Part shown: positions 6,399-12,215 of the stretch, piece by piece
Numbering within the stretch: position 1 is the stretch's first letter
Layout: every line of letters starts with the position of its first letter
DNA from: JAWBSP01 sp964632175
Lineage (GTDB): Archaea; Hadarchaeota; Hadarchaeia; Hadarchaeales; JAWBSP01
Assembly: GCA_964632175.1 (NCBI GenBank)
Contig: CAZWBJ010000024.1
Coordinates: 1-12,215 of the forward strand
Length of the DNA stretch: 12,215 nucleotides
Reading direction: 5' to 3'
Program-made: the position numbers and the translations under genes
Notes under the pieces: model-generated
Database searches by the model: none
What the model was told of the DNA's origin: nothing
Seen by the model: the letters and a program-made list of their open reading frames with translations, nothing else

Positions 6399-6817
6399 TT
6401 CCCCTTCACCTCCGCACAGAGCTCCTTGAGTAGCTGCACCCCCTTCTTGGTCAGCCTCCTCCCCCCTGCCCCCTTCTCCGCCAGACCGGCCTTCTCCAGC
6501 TGCTGAAGAATGGTCCTTATGATTTTTCCCCCGCCCTTCCTGAAGTGCTCTGGGGCCTGCCCCATTTTTTTCCTGCCCCCGTAGTACGTACGCAACCTTG
6601 AAACCCCCACCGGTCCGTCTAGGTAGAGCCTCCGGAGGATGGAGGCCGACCTCATATACCACCAATCGGGCTGCTCGGGCCTCCGCTCCCTGTGCACGCC
6701 CGTCTTGACAAAGTGACTCCAGGGGGGTGGGGAGAGCTCCGGGTACTCCTTCAGCTTCTCCTTCAGCCTCTCCAGCAGGCGTCCAGCAGGCACCTCCAGC
6801 ACGGAAGCCATCCTCAT
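6395..6817 (-). CDS. rps19e: small-subunit ribosomal protein S19e (eS19)
   Basis: A 140-residue protein of the eS19 family, a winged-helix-like protein of the small-subunit head needed for late maturation of the subunit. Seen: ASVLEVPAGRLLERL at the start, the signature WWYMRSASILRRLYLDGPVG (about 52-71), the YGGRKKMGQAPEHFRKGGGK stretch, and the C-terminal LQQLEKAGLAEKG...GRRLTKKG. Two starts are possible, ATG at 6817 and ATG at 6811; the second gives the family-like MASVLEVPA. A gap of 46 bases separates it from the L24e-NDK gene, the widest gap in the run before aIF6, and holds no clear promoter. Confidence 0.95.
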   Translation of the reverse strand: MRMASVLEVPAGRLLERLKEKLKEYPELSPPPWSHFVKTGVHRERRPEQPDWWYMRSASILRRLYLDGPVGVSRLRTYYGGRKKMGQAPEHFRKGGGKIIRTILQQLEKAGLAEKGAGGRRLTKKGVQLLKELCAEVKGK

Positions 6818-6863
6818 CTACTCTTTGCTAAAAGTGTAGTTTTCCGGCGGGGATCCAAGTCAC

Positions 6864-7433
6864 CTACTTGAAAAACAGCCCCAACTCTCTCTCCGCGCTC
6901 TCGCTGGAATCGGCGGCATGGATCACGTTTTCTGTGATGCTCTTTCCAAAGTCTCCACGCACGGTTCCCTTGGGCGCCTTGGAGGGGTCGGTGGGACCGA
7001 TGAGCTCCCTCATCTTGGCAACGGCCCTATCCCCCTCCACCATCATGACCTCCACCTCCCCCGAACAAACGAACTTCACGAGCTCCTCAAAGAAGGGCTT
7101 CCCTTGGTGCGGGGAGTAAAGCTGCTCGGCCAGCGCGCGGTCCAGCCTCATCCTCTTGGAGGAGACCACCCTCAAACCCGCCTTGGAAATTCTTGAGAGT
7201 ATCTCTCCCGTAAGCCCGGCCCGCACGCCGTCGGGTTTGATCATCACAAAGGTTCTCTCCACCCTCGCCCTTCCACCCGCCCATTTCATCCTCCTCGCCT
7301 TCCTCCCCAGCCTGAAGTTCCGCTCGCACTTGGAGGAGCAGAAAAAGTAGAAGGTGCCGTCCCTCTTCACGAACATGACTCCCGTGCCTGGTTCTAGCTC
7401 CCCCTTACAGAAAGCGCAATTCCGCGCGGGCAT
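6864..7433 (-). CDS. fusion of ribosomal protein L24e (eL24) and nucleoside diphosphate kinase
   Basis: A 189-residue open frame with two complete modules. Residues 1-52 are eL24: four zinc-ligand cysteines C6, C9, C32, C36 (CAFC and CSSKC), the PGTGVMFVKRDGT strand, and NFRLGRKARRMKW. Residues 59-189 are a full NDK: ERTFVMIKPDGV, GPTDPSKAPKGTVRGDFG, and NVIHAADSSESAERE with catalytic His172; only the last few C-terminal residues of many NDKs are missing. NDK moves phosphate between nucleoside di- and triphosphates. The joint is just AGGRAR, and a GTG at 7260-7262 (codon 58) lies exactly where a separate NDK would begin, preceded by purine-rich GGTGGAAGGGCGAG. The product may therefore be one fused protein, or fusion plus free NDK by internal initiation. 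The ATG overlaps the S28e stop as TGATG. Confidence 0.92.
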   Translation of the reverse strand: MPARNCAFCKGELEPGTGVMFVKRDGTFYFFCSSKCERNFRLGRKARRMKWAGGRARVERTFVMIKPDGVRAGLTGEILSRISKAGLRVVSSKRMRLDRALAEQLYSPHQGKPFFEELVKFVCSGEVEVMMVEGDRAVAKMRELIGPTDPSKAPKGTVRGDFGKSITENVIHAADSSESAERELGLFFK

Positions 7434-7645
7434 CAGACGGGTCTGATCTCCCTGGCCTCTCTCTTGGTCTCACGGAGCATCAGGATGTCACCAACCCTGA
7501 CCGGTCCTTTCACATTTCTCACCAGAATACGGTTTTTGTCCTCCCCCTCCAGTACCCTGCACCTGACCTGTAAGATTTCCCCCGTGGCCCCGGTGCGCCC
7601 CAAGATTTCTAGGACCTCTGCAGGGGCGGCCTCCTCCTCTTCCAT
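7433..7645 (-). CDS. rps28e: small-subunit ribosomal protein S28e (eS28)
   Basis: A 70-residue OB-fold protein of the eS28 family, located near the mRNA exit/platform of the small subunit. Seen: PAEVLEILGRTGATGEILQV (about 8-27), the RILVRNVKGPVRVGDILML core, and the characteristic end LRETKREAREIR. It starts one base after the L7Ae stop and its TGA overlaps the ATG of the L24e-NDK gene, so three genes are tightly coupled. The order L7Ae-S28e-L24e-ndk is a well-known archaeal arrangement. Confidence 0.95.
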   Translation of the reverse strand: MEEEEAAPAEVLEILGRTGATGEILQVRCRVLEGEDKNRILVRNVKGPVRVGDILMLRETKREAREIRPV

Positions 7646-7646
7646 C

Positions 7647-8024
7647 TCACTTCGACCTTAGCTGCTTTGCGGCCCCCACCAGCTCCTCCACCTGCGGCGC
7701 TGCCTCCCCCGGTTCCACTATCGCCACCGCGGATGCCATCACATTGAGTCCCGCCACCTCCCCCAGTCTACGCTTTTCCGGGACGTAGAGGTATGGCACT
7801 CCCTTCTCATCACTCAGGGGTGGAAGATGAGCGGCTATCTCGGGGGGATCAATGTCCTCGGCTATCAGCACGAGCTTCGCCTGCTTCCTCTCCACGGCCT
7901 TGGTCACCTCGTTGATGCCACGCTTCAGCTTCCCTCCCTTTTCCCTCACTAGTTCCACCACTTTGTAGGCCTTCTCCGCCAGCTCTGGGGGGACCTCAAA
8001 CCTCACGTGCATGGGTTTGGCCAC
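7647..8024 (-). CDS. rpl7ae: ribosomal protein L7Ae (eL8), kink-turn RNA-binding protein
   Basis: A 125-residue protein of the L7Ae/L30e/S12e family. In archaea it is shared by the large ribosomal subunit, C/D and H/ACA guide RNPs and RNase P, always binding kink-turns. The RNA-contact region is seen in KLKRGINEVTKAVERKQAKL (32-51), followed by VLIAEDIDPPEI and the VPYLYVPEKRRLGEVAG segment. The start is GTG at 8024, preceded on its strand by a strong Shine-Dalgarno GGAGGTGG (8036-8029); MAKPMHVRFEVPPEL follows. An in-frame ATG four codons later is less well placed. It is the first gene of the ten-gene run. L7Ae often represses its own synthesis through a kink-turn in its leader; I could not identify one here. 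Confidence 0.95.
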   Translation of the reverse strand: MAKPMHVRFEVPPELAEKAYKVVELVREKGGKLKRGINEVTKAVERKQAKLVLIAEDIDPPEIAAHLPPLSDEKGVPYLYVPEKRRLGEVAGLNVMASAVAIVEPGEAAPQVEELVGAAKQLRSK

Positions 8025-8028
8025 TTTA

Positions 8029-8036
8029 CCACCTCC
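8029..8036 (-). promoter_or_regulatory. Shine-Dalgarno site of L7Ae
   Basis: The minus strand reads GGAGGTGG here, a full match to the 16S tail complement, ending four bases before the GTG. It decides for the GTG start at 8024 over the internal ATG. Confidence 0.8.
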
Positions 8037-8065
8037 TCATCGTTCTTCAGAGTAAGGCTGACCCA

Positions 8066-8078
8066 GCATTTATCTTTA
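8066..8078 (-). promoter_or_regulatory. putative TATA box of the ribosomal-protein operon
   Basis: The minus strand has TAAAGATAAATGC, centred about 47 bases before the L7Ae GTG. Transcription starting some 25 bases downstream would give a leader of about 22 bases that includes the Shine-Dalgarno site. It is the only good candidate promoter before the ten-gene run. Confidence 0.5.
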
Positions 8079-8119
8079 CCGCTTTGGTGGGTTTCAGGAA
8101 AGAGCTCCATTAGGGGAAC

Positions 8120-8413
8120 TCATTGCACAAGATCCATCCCTAGTTTGATTCTGTGATGCCGTAGGAAGTCCATGCCGATTATGTTTGGAAGTCGGTAAAC
8201 TTGTTCCCCCCACTTTGCGTGGTATAACTGGTCCCAGAATGTAGAGCGGGTAACATATGGAATGTCTTTTCCCTTCTTCGTTCCCGGAGTTCAGCATTAC
8301 GGGCGAGCGATTGTCCTAATAGAGAATTGTTTGAGAATGGAACGCATATGTCCTAAAGAAGCCCCCATGACTCAAACACGCCAGCGAGGTCTTTTCCCTA
8401 AACTGTTTTTCAT
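8120..8413 (-). pseudogene. decayed retropepsin-like aspartic protease gene
   Basis: One minus-strand frame, 98 codons from ATG 8413 to TGA 8120, carries recognisable protease-like pieces but three in-frame stops: TGA at codon 14, TAA at codon 39, TGA at codon 41. The start overlaps the gltX stop as TGATG, as in intact neighbours. After the first stop the frame reads VMGASLGHM, one or two base changes from the DTGA active-site motif. The last 56 codons are open and end in LPNIIGMDFLRHHRIKLGMD, close to the conserved second-half helix of retropepsin-like proteases (hhGxDhL followed by a strand). I infer a small aspartic protease gene that has lost its catalytic Asp and its frame. TGA and TAA act as stops elsewhere in the window, so recoding is unlikely. 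The remainder of the 8025-8412 gap holds only the L7Ae promoter. Confidence 0.6.
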
Positions 8414-10077
8414 CAGGGGTGGGTATAAATGGCAAACACGGGTTGAAGTCCCTCGATCCTCACGAACCCGTACCTCTCAAACTGCACCAGGGGGTTCCTC
8501 TCCTCCAAAAGGGCCGGCTCAGCCCTGCCCCTCTCTACCCCCTCGGGCTTTAGAACCGTCGCCTCAACCGAGGGCTCCGAAACCCACTGAATTTTCGGCA
8601 CGGGCGTCACCTCGAAGCCGGCGAACTCGGCCTCCCCCTCCTCCCCCATTCTCACGTTCATGAGCCCCATCAGCCTGAAGACCTGTCCTGGTTTCAACAT
8701 CCCGAAGTCCCTAGCTGGGATCTTGACCCTAACCATCCCGTTGCTCCAATCTACGGGTATCCTCCTCTCCCCCCTCTCCGGAAAGCTCGGGTGGAGCCTG
8801 ATCCTCGCCTCCCTGACTTCCGGAACTCCCTTCACGCACAGCTCCACCGGGTTGGGGACAAAGAAGTAGCGGTTGGCTTTGGGATCCAAAATCTTTCGGT
8901 TGTGGGAGGCCAACGTCTCCCAGCTCAGGTGGGCGTCCACGAGCGTGAGCCCCACCTCTAGCAGCGTCTCCCTGATGGCCTCCGGCTGGTACCCCCTTTT
9001 CCTGAGGGAGGCGATGGTGGCGAGCCGCACATCATCCACCCCCGTGTAAGTTCCCTCCCTGATCCCCTCCATGATTCTCGTCTTGCTGAGCTCCACGCCC
9101 TCAAGCATCAGTCTGCCGTACTGGATGGAAAGGGGGTACTCCCAGCCCAGATGCCGGTAGAGGAACCTCTGCCTCTCCTCATTCACCTCGTGCTCTTTCC
9201 CCCTCAGGATGTGCGTGACCCCCATCTCGTGGTCGTCGATGGAAACGGAGAAGTTGTAGAGGGGCCAGACCCTGTAGCGCGCCCCGGTTCTCGGGTGAGG
9301 ATGGGTGACGATTCTCATGGCCGGCCAGTCCCTGACCGCGGGGTTGGGATGGGAGAGGTCGGTCTTCACCCTCAGCACCGCTTCCTCCTCCCGGTATCTT
9401 CCATCCAGCATTCCCTCCCACCTTCTCTCCTGTTCCTCCGCCGGCAGATCCCTACAGGGGCAGGGGCGGCCAGCATCCCTCAGCCTCCCAAAGTCCTCGG
9501 CGGGACAGGTGCACACGTAGGCCTTCCCTTCCGCGATCAACCTGCTGGCGAAGGAGTAGTAGAGTTCTAACCGGTCCGACTGGCAGTACTCCTCATCCCA
9601 AGAGATTCCCAGCCACCCGAGATCTTGGCGGATCAGCTCGTACATTTCCGGGAGGGCGTTCTGGGGGTTGGTATCCTCGAACCTCAGGATGAATTTCCCC
9701 CCGTACCTCCTCGCGTACTCGTAGCTCAGCAGGGCGGCCCTCACGTGACCCAAGTGGAGGGGCCCGTTGGGGTTAGGGGCAAAGCGCGTCACCACTCCTC
9801 CCCTTACTCCCGGCAGCTCTGGAAGTTTCCTTTCCTCCCTCTTCGGGCTCACGGGCTCCCCCACCTCCCCCAGCTTCGCCCTCTGCTGCTCGAGAGTCAG
9901 GAGGTTCACCTCCTCCACCACCTTCTCCACCTCCCTCCTCACCTCCTCCAGCTTCTTCCGCATTTCTGGGTGCTCGGCTAGAACCTTGCCCAACACGGCC
10001 CCGACCGAGGCCCTTCCCTTGTACATGAGGGCGTTCTTGAGGGCATGCCTCAGAATGGAGAGTCTGAGCTCGTTCAT
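8413..10077 (-). CDS. gltX: glutamyl-tRNA synthetase, archaeal type
   Basis: A 554-residue class I synthetase that charges tRNA(Glu), and in most archaea is the GlnRS-like form whose only product is Glu-tRNA. Order of parts: an N-terminal helical domain of about 90 residues; the Rossmann catalytic domain with TRFAPNPNGPLHLGH holding HLGH (108-111); RFEDTNPQ; a CxC...CxC cluster (Cys189, 191, 206, 208) that may bind zinc; VSIDDHEMGVTHILRGKEH; and the KMSKS-like loop VELSKTRI (ELSKT, 329-333). The C-terminal half is the beta-barrel anticodon-binding region of the GlnRS-like kind, not the helical bacterial form. The ATG overlaps the RNase J stop (ATGA), and its stop overlaps the ATG of the dead protease gene. 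Confidence 0.96.
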   Translation of the reverse strand: MNELRLSILRHALKNALMYKGRASVGAVLGKVLAEHPEMRKKLEEVRREVEKVVEEVNLLTLEQQRAKLGEVGEPVSPKREERKLPELPGVRGGVVTRFAPNPNGPLHLGHVRAALLSYEYARRYGGKFILRFEDTNPQNALPEMYELIRQDLGWLGISWDEEYCQSDRLELYYSFASRLIAEGKAYVCTCPAEDFGRLRDAGRPCPCRDLPAEEQERRWEGMLDGRYREEEAVLRVKTDLSHPNPAVRDWPAMRIVTHPHPRTGARYRVWPLYNFSVSIDDHEMGVTHILRGKEHEVNEERQRFLYRHLGWEYPLSIQYGRLMLEGVELSKTRIMEGIREGTYTGVDDVRLATIASLRKRGYQPEAIRETLLEVGLTLVDAHLSWETLASHNRKILDPKANRYFFVPNPVELCVKGVPEVREARIRLHPSFPERGERRIPVDWSNGMVRVKIPARDFGMLKPGQVFRLMGLMNVRMGEEGEAEFAGFEVTPVPKIQWVSEPSVEATVLKPEGVERGRAEPALLEERNPLVQFERYGFVRIEGLQPVFAIYTHP

Positions 10078-11384
10078 GCCTCCACTTCCACCGGGACACC
10101 GTTAGAGGTGAGGTGGATCTCCGACTGTGAGTAGCCCAGCCCCCTCGCCATCTCGTAGAGCAACCTGAGCCTGTCTTCTGTCCCGTGGCAAGGTATCACA
10201 TGCCTAGGCTGGAGGAGCTTCAGGAATTCGAGGGTTTCCGCCCTTCCAGCGTGGCCGGAGGCATGCACCTCTCGGTAGATCCTCGCCCCCCTCAGCTGGA
10301 GTTTGGTCTCCAGCAGCTCTCTGTTCGCTTGGTTGATGGGGTGAGGAATGACACTGGAGGAAAAGATGACGGAGTCCCCCCCGGCGATCCGGTAGGACAA
10401 CTTTTCATCTGCTATCAGGGAGAGGACGGAGTTCGGTTCCCCTTGGTGTCCCGTGCACACGAGCACGTACTCCTCCTTGTTCTCCCCCACCTTCCTCAGG
10501 AGCCCCTTGGAGGACCGAATTCTCCTTCCCATTTTGACCTCCTTGGGGATTTGGATGAGCCCCAGCCTCACCCCCGCTGAGAGGTAATCCCAGAGGGATC
10601 TTCCCACCAGCACGGGGATTCTCCCCAGCCTGAGGGAAATTTCTATAATGGTGTTCAGCCTCGCCAGGTGGGAGGAGAAGGTCGTGACAACCACCCCCTT
10701 GCCATCGCTTGCCTCCTTCATCACCTTCCACAGCTGACTCGCTACCCATGACTCGGAAGGGATGGGCCCCTGCTCGTTGAGCCTAACCGTACCGATCATG
10801 GCGGCAAGGGGTTCGCCCGCCCGCCGGAGCGGGGACAAATCCAGTGGCGGGCCTAGGAGGGGCTCCCTGTCAAACTTGAAGTCGCTCGCATACAGGAACC
10901 GCTTCTCCCCCTTCTCGAGGAGGATGAAGACCGTCTGGGGTATGCTGTGGGTGGCGTGCACGAACTTCACCTCTATCTCCCCCAACCGCAGGGAACCGCC
11001 GGGATTGAGGGGAATGAGCCTGTTGTGTACGTGATAAGCCTTTTCCTCCCCCTTGAGCTTCCTGAATACCTCCAGCGTGTAGGGAGTTCCCACGATGGGG
11101 GCCGAGTAGGCGCTGGCCAGCTTGCTCACCGCTCCCAAGTGATCCAGGTGGGCGTGGGAAACCACTATCCCCCTGACCTTCCTCCCCATTAGGGCCCTGT
11201 CGTCCGGTATGATGTTCCTGGCCACCAGCTCCCTCTTCTTCAGGCCCCCTATCTCCAGATCCTCGAAGCTCAGGAGGGTGTCCAGCCTGATCCCCATGTC
11301 CAATATGATGCACTCCTTGCCGAAGCTGACAGCGGTCATGTTTTTTCCGATCTCTCCCAGTCCGCCGAGGGGTAGAATTTCCAT
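10074..11384 (-). CDS. rnj: RNase J, metallo-beta-lactamase/beta-CASP ribonuclease
   Basis: A 436-residue archaeal RNase J, the 5'-3' exoribonuclease of euryarchaeal RNA decay. N-terminal MEILPLGGLGEIGKNMT is diagnostic. Metal-site motifs are intact: Asp29 in ILDMG, SHAHLDH (76-82), His146 in ATHSIPQ, Asp168 in YASDFKFD, and His400 in IPCHGTE. Beta-CASP motif B is present in HASGHA (374-379). At motif A, however, where RNase J proteins have an acidic residue in a D/E-S-T string, this one reads MIGTVRL, with Gly198 in place of the acid. It lacks the long C-terminal domain of bacterial RNase J, as archaeal forms do. The ATG overlaps the IPK stop (TGATG) and the stop overlaps gltX (ATGA). Confidence 0.93.
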   Translation of the reverse strand: MEILPLGGLGEIGKNMTAVSFGKECIILDMGIRLDTLLSFEDLEIGGLKKRELVARNIIPDDRALMGRKVRGIVVSHAHLDHLGAVSKLASAYSAPIVGTPYTLEVFRKLKGEEKAYHVHNRLIPLNPGGSLRLGEIEVKFVHATHSIPQTVFILLEKGEKRFLYASDFKFDREPLLGPPLDLSPLRRAGEPLAAMIGTVRLNEQGPIPSESWVASQLWKVMKEASDGKGVVVTTFSSHLARLNTIIEISLRLGRIPVLVGRSLWDYLSAGVRLGLIQIPKEVKMGRRIRSSKGLLRKVGENKEEYVLVCTGHQGEPNSVLSLIADEKLSYRIAGGDSVIFSSSVIPHPINQANRELLETKLQLRGARIYREVHASGHAGRAETLEFLKLLQPRHVIPCHGTEDRLRLLYEMARGLGYSQSEIHLTSNGVPVEVEA

Positions 11385-12130
11385 CAGCGGATCTCCGTCC
11401 CCAGCCCGCGCTCCCCCTTGAGTGCCCGGGAGAGGAGCCCTTCCTTCAGCCCGTTGATCAGGTAGATGTCAACGGGTGCTTCTGCGAGCTTGAGGATTTC
11501 CTCGATTTTCCCCCTCATCCCGCCGGTCACATCCGCGTTTTTGGTGGGCAGCTCCGCCACTCTGGGGAGGTCGCTGGCACTGAACTCCCTCGCGAGCGAC
11601 GAGCCGCCCTCCCCCTTAACGTAGATGCCGTCCACATCCAAGCAGAAAATGACGAGTTTTGCGTGCAGCCTCACGGCCAGATGGCGGGCGATCCTGTCAC
11701 CGGAGAGGATACACACTCCCTTGCCATCCGGAAAGACATCCCCATACGTCACGGGTACGATGCCCCTCTTCAGTAGCCACTTCAGCAGGGATACCTCCGA
11801 CTTGACTATCTCCCCTCCCCTCACCTGAATGAAGGAGGAAGGCGGAAGGGAAAAAGCCGGGATCTTGGCCTTTCCCAGAGCCAGCATGACCTCCGAGTTC
11901 AGCCGCTCCATGGCCTGGTGGATCTTAAAGAATCCCGTAACCAGATCCCCCCTGTATTTCCTCGCTAGGGGATGGGCAAAGGATCCTCCCCCATGCACCA
12001 GCGCAACGGGTGAGGGGGAGGCTCGCAACTCCTTGGCCAACCTGTAGAGCACGCGCCTCCTCAGGCTGAAAGGCCTGTCCTTGCAGGTTATCACGCTGCC
12101 CCCAAACTTCACCACAATTGGTCTAACCAT
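11384..12130 (-). CDS. ipk: isopentenyl phosphate kinase
   Basis: A 248-residue amino-acid-kinase-fold enzyme that phosphorylates isopentenyl phosphate to isopentenyl diphosphate, the last step of the archaeal mevalonate route to membrane lipids. Seen: VVKFGGSVIT (6-15), HGGGSFAH (46-53) with His53, the histidine that sets IPK apart from other kinases of this fold, LDVDGIYV (164-171), and KNADVTGGM (197-205). Length is typical. The gene pair IPK-RNase J is widespread in euryarchaea near mevalonate genes, so the context agrees. A GAGG nine bases before the ATG can serve as Shine-Dalgarno site. Confidence 0.95.
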   Translation of the reverse strand: MVRPIVVKFGGSVITCKDRPFSLRRRVLYRLAKELRASPSPVALVHGGGSFAHPLARKYRGDLVTGFFKIHQAMERLNSEVMLALGKAKIPAFSLPPSSFIQVRGGEIVKSEVSLLKWLLKRGIVPVTYGDVFPDGKGVCILSGDRIARHLAVRLHAKLVIFCLDVDGIYVKGEGGSSLAREFSASDLPRVAELPTKNADVTGGMRGKIEEILKLAEAPVDIYLINGLKEGLLSRALKGERGLGTEIR

Positions 12131-12185
12131 CAGTATTTGCCTCGCTTTCTATTTTGGGGTTTTGTGTGAGCAGCCCAGTTTTCTC

Positions 12186-12194
12186 CTTTAAAAG
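12186..12194 (-). promoter_or_regulatory. possible TATA box upstream of ipk
   Basis: The minus strand reads CTTTTAAAG, about 60 bases before the ipk ATG, in an A/T-rich stretch (12131-12215). A start site about 25 bases downstream would leave a leader of roughly 30-35 bases. Two reading frames stay open through this stretch to the ipk start, one of them ending in a TGATG overlap, so an upstream gene in the same operon cannot be excluded. Confidence 0.3.
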
Positions 12195-12215
12195 GGCGCT
12201 CCCTCCAATGGAGCC

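Noticed and set aside
6399..6665. N-terminal extension of PDCD5
   Set aside because: It is an out-of-frame reading of S19e; the ATG at 6398 overlaps the S19e stop and gives a normal PDCD5.
8262..8663. Plus-strand ORF of 133 codons over the gltX 3' end
   Set aside because: Most of it is the antisense of gltX, proline/serine-rich, with no family features; a shadow of the real gene.

Overview
The window is chromosomal DNA from an archaeon. It encodes a string of archaeal/eukaryotic-type ribosomal proteins (L7Ae, S28e, L24e, S19e, L39e, L31e), aIF6, a PDCD5-family protein, an archaeal-type GluRS, isopentenyl phosphate kinase of the archaeal mevalonate route, archaeal-type NMN adenylyltransferase and RtcA. 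The DNA is GC-rich, and arginine is written mostly as AGG/AGA. Together with the many stop-start overlaps this fits a compact, possibly thermophilic, genome. An RNase J of the archaeal type points to the Euryarchaeota in the broad sense (for example a Hadarchaeota-like lineage), but this is inference; no rRNA is present to fix the taxon.

Left part (1-3294, mostly + strand): the tail of an unidentified gene; a frameshifted zinc-ribbon gene coupled to thpR (RNA 2',3'-cyclic phosphodiesterase); a PPOX-fold FMN protein; nadM (NAD synthesis) behind a clear TATA box with near-leaderless spacing; a one-domain O6-methylguanine-DNA methyltransferase on the minus strand whose 3' end overlaps nadM; and rtcA (RNA 3'-phosphate cyclase), divergent from it. 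A short gene-poor stretch (3295-3538) separates this block from the rest.

Middle part (3539-8024, all minus strand): a ten-gene run that begins with a TATA box and a strong Shine-Dalgarno site before L7Ae and reads L7Ae, S28e, an L24e-NDK fusion, S19e, PDCD5, L39e, L31e, aIF6, HisH, HisF. Most junctions overlap by one to seven bases or are directly abutting. It joins two gene groups that are commonly separate in archaea (L7Ae-S28e-L24e-ndk and S19e-PDCD5-L39e-L31e-aIF6) and carries the two subunits of imidazole glycerol phosphate synthase at its end.

Right part (8120-12130, minus strand): isopentenyl phosphate kinase, RNase J and glutamyl-tRNA synthetase in a tightly overlapping operon, followed by the wreck of a small retropepsin-like aspartic protease gene that was once stop-start coupled to gltX and now has three in-frame stops.

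No complete new defence or mobile system is visible; there is no CRISPR array, tRNA, rRNA or insertion sequence that I can support. The points most worth a second look are the L24e-NDK fusion with a possible internal GTG start, the decayed protease gene, the broken zinc-ribbon gene, and an RNase J lacking the acidic residue expected at beta-CASP motif A.
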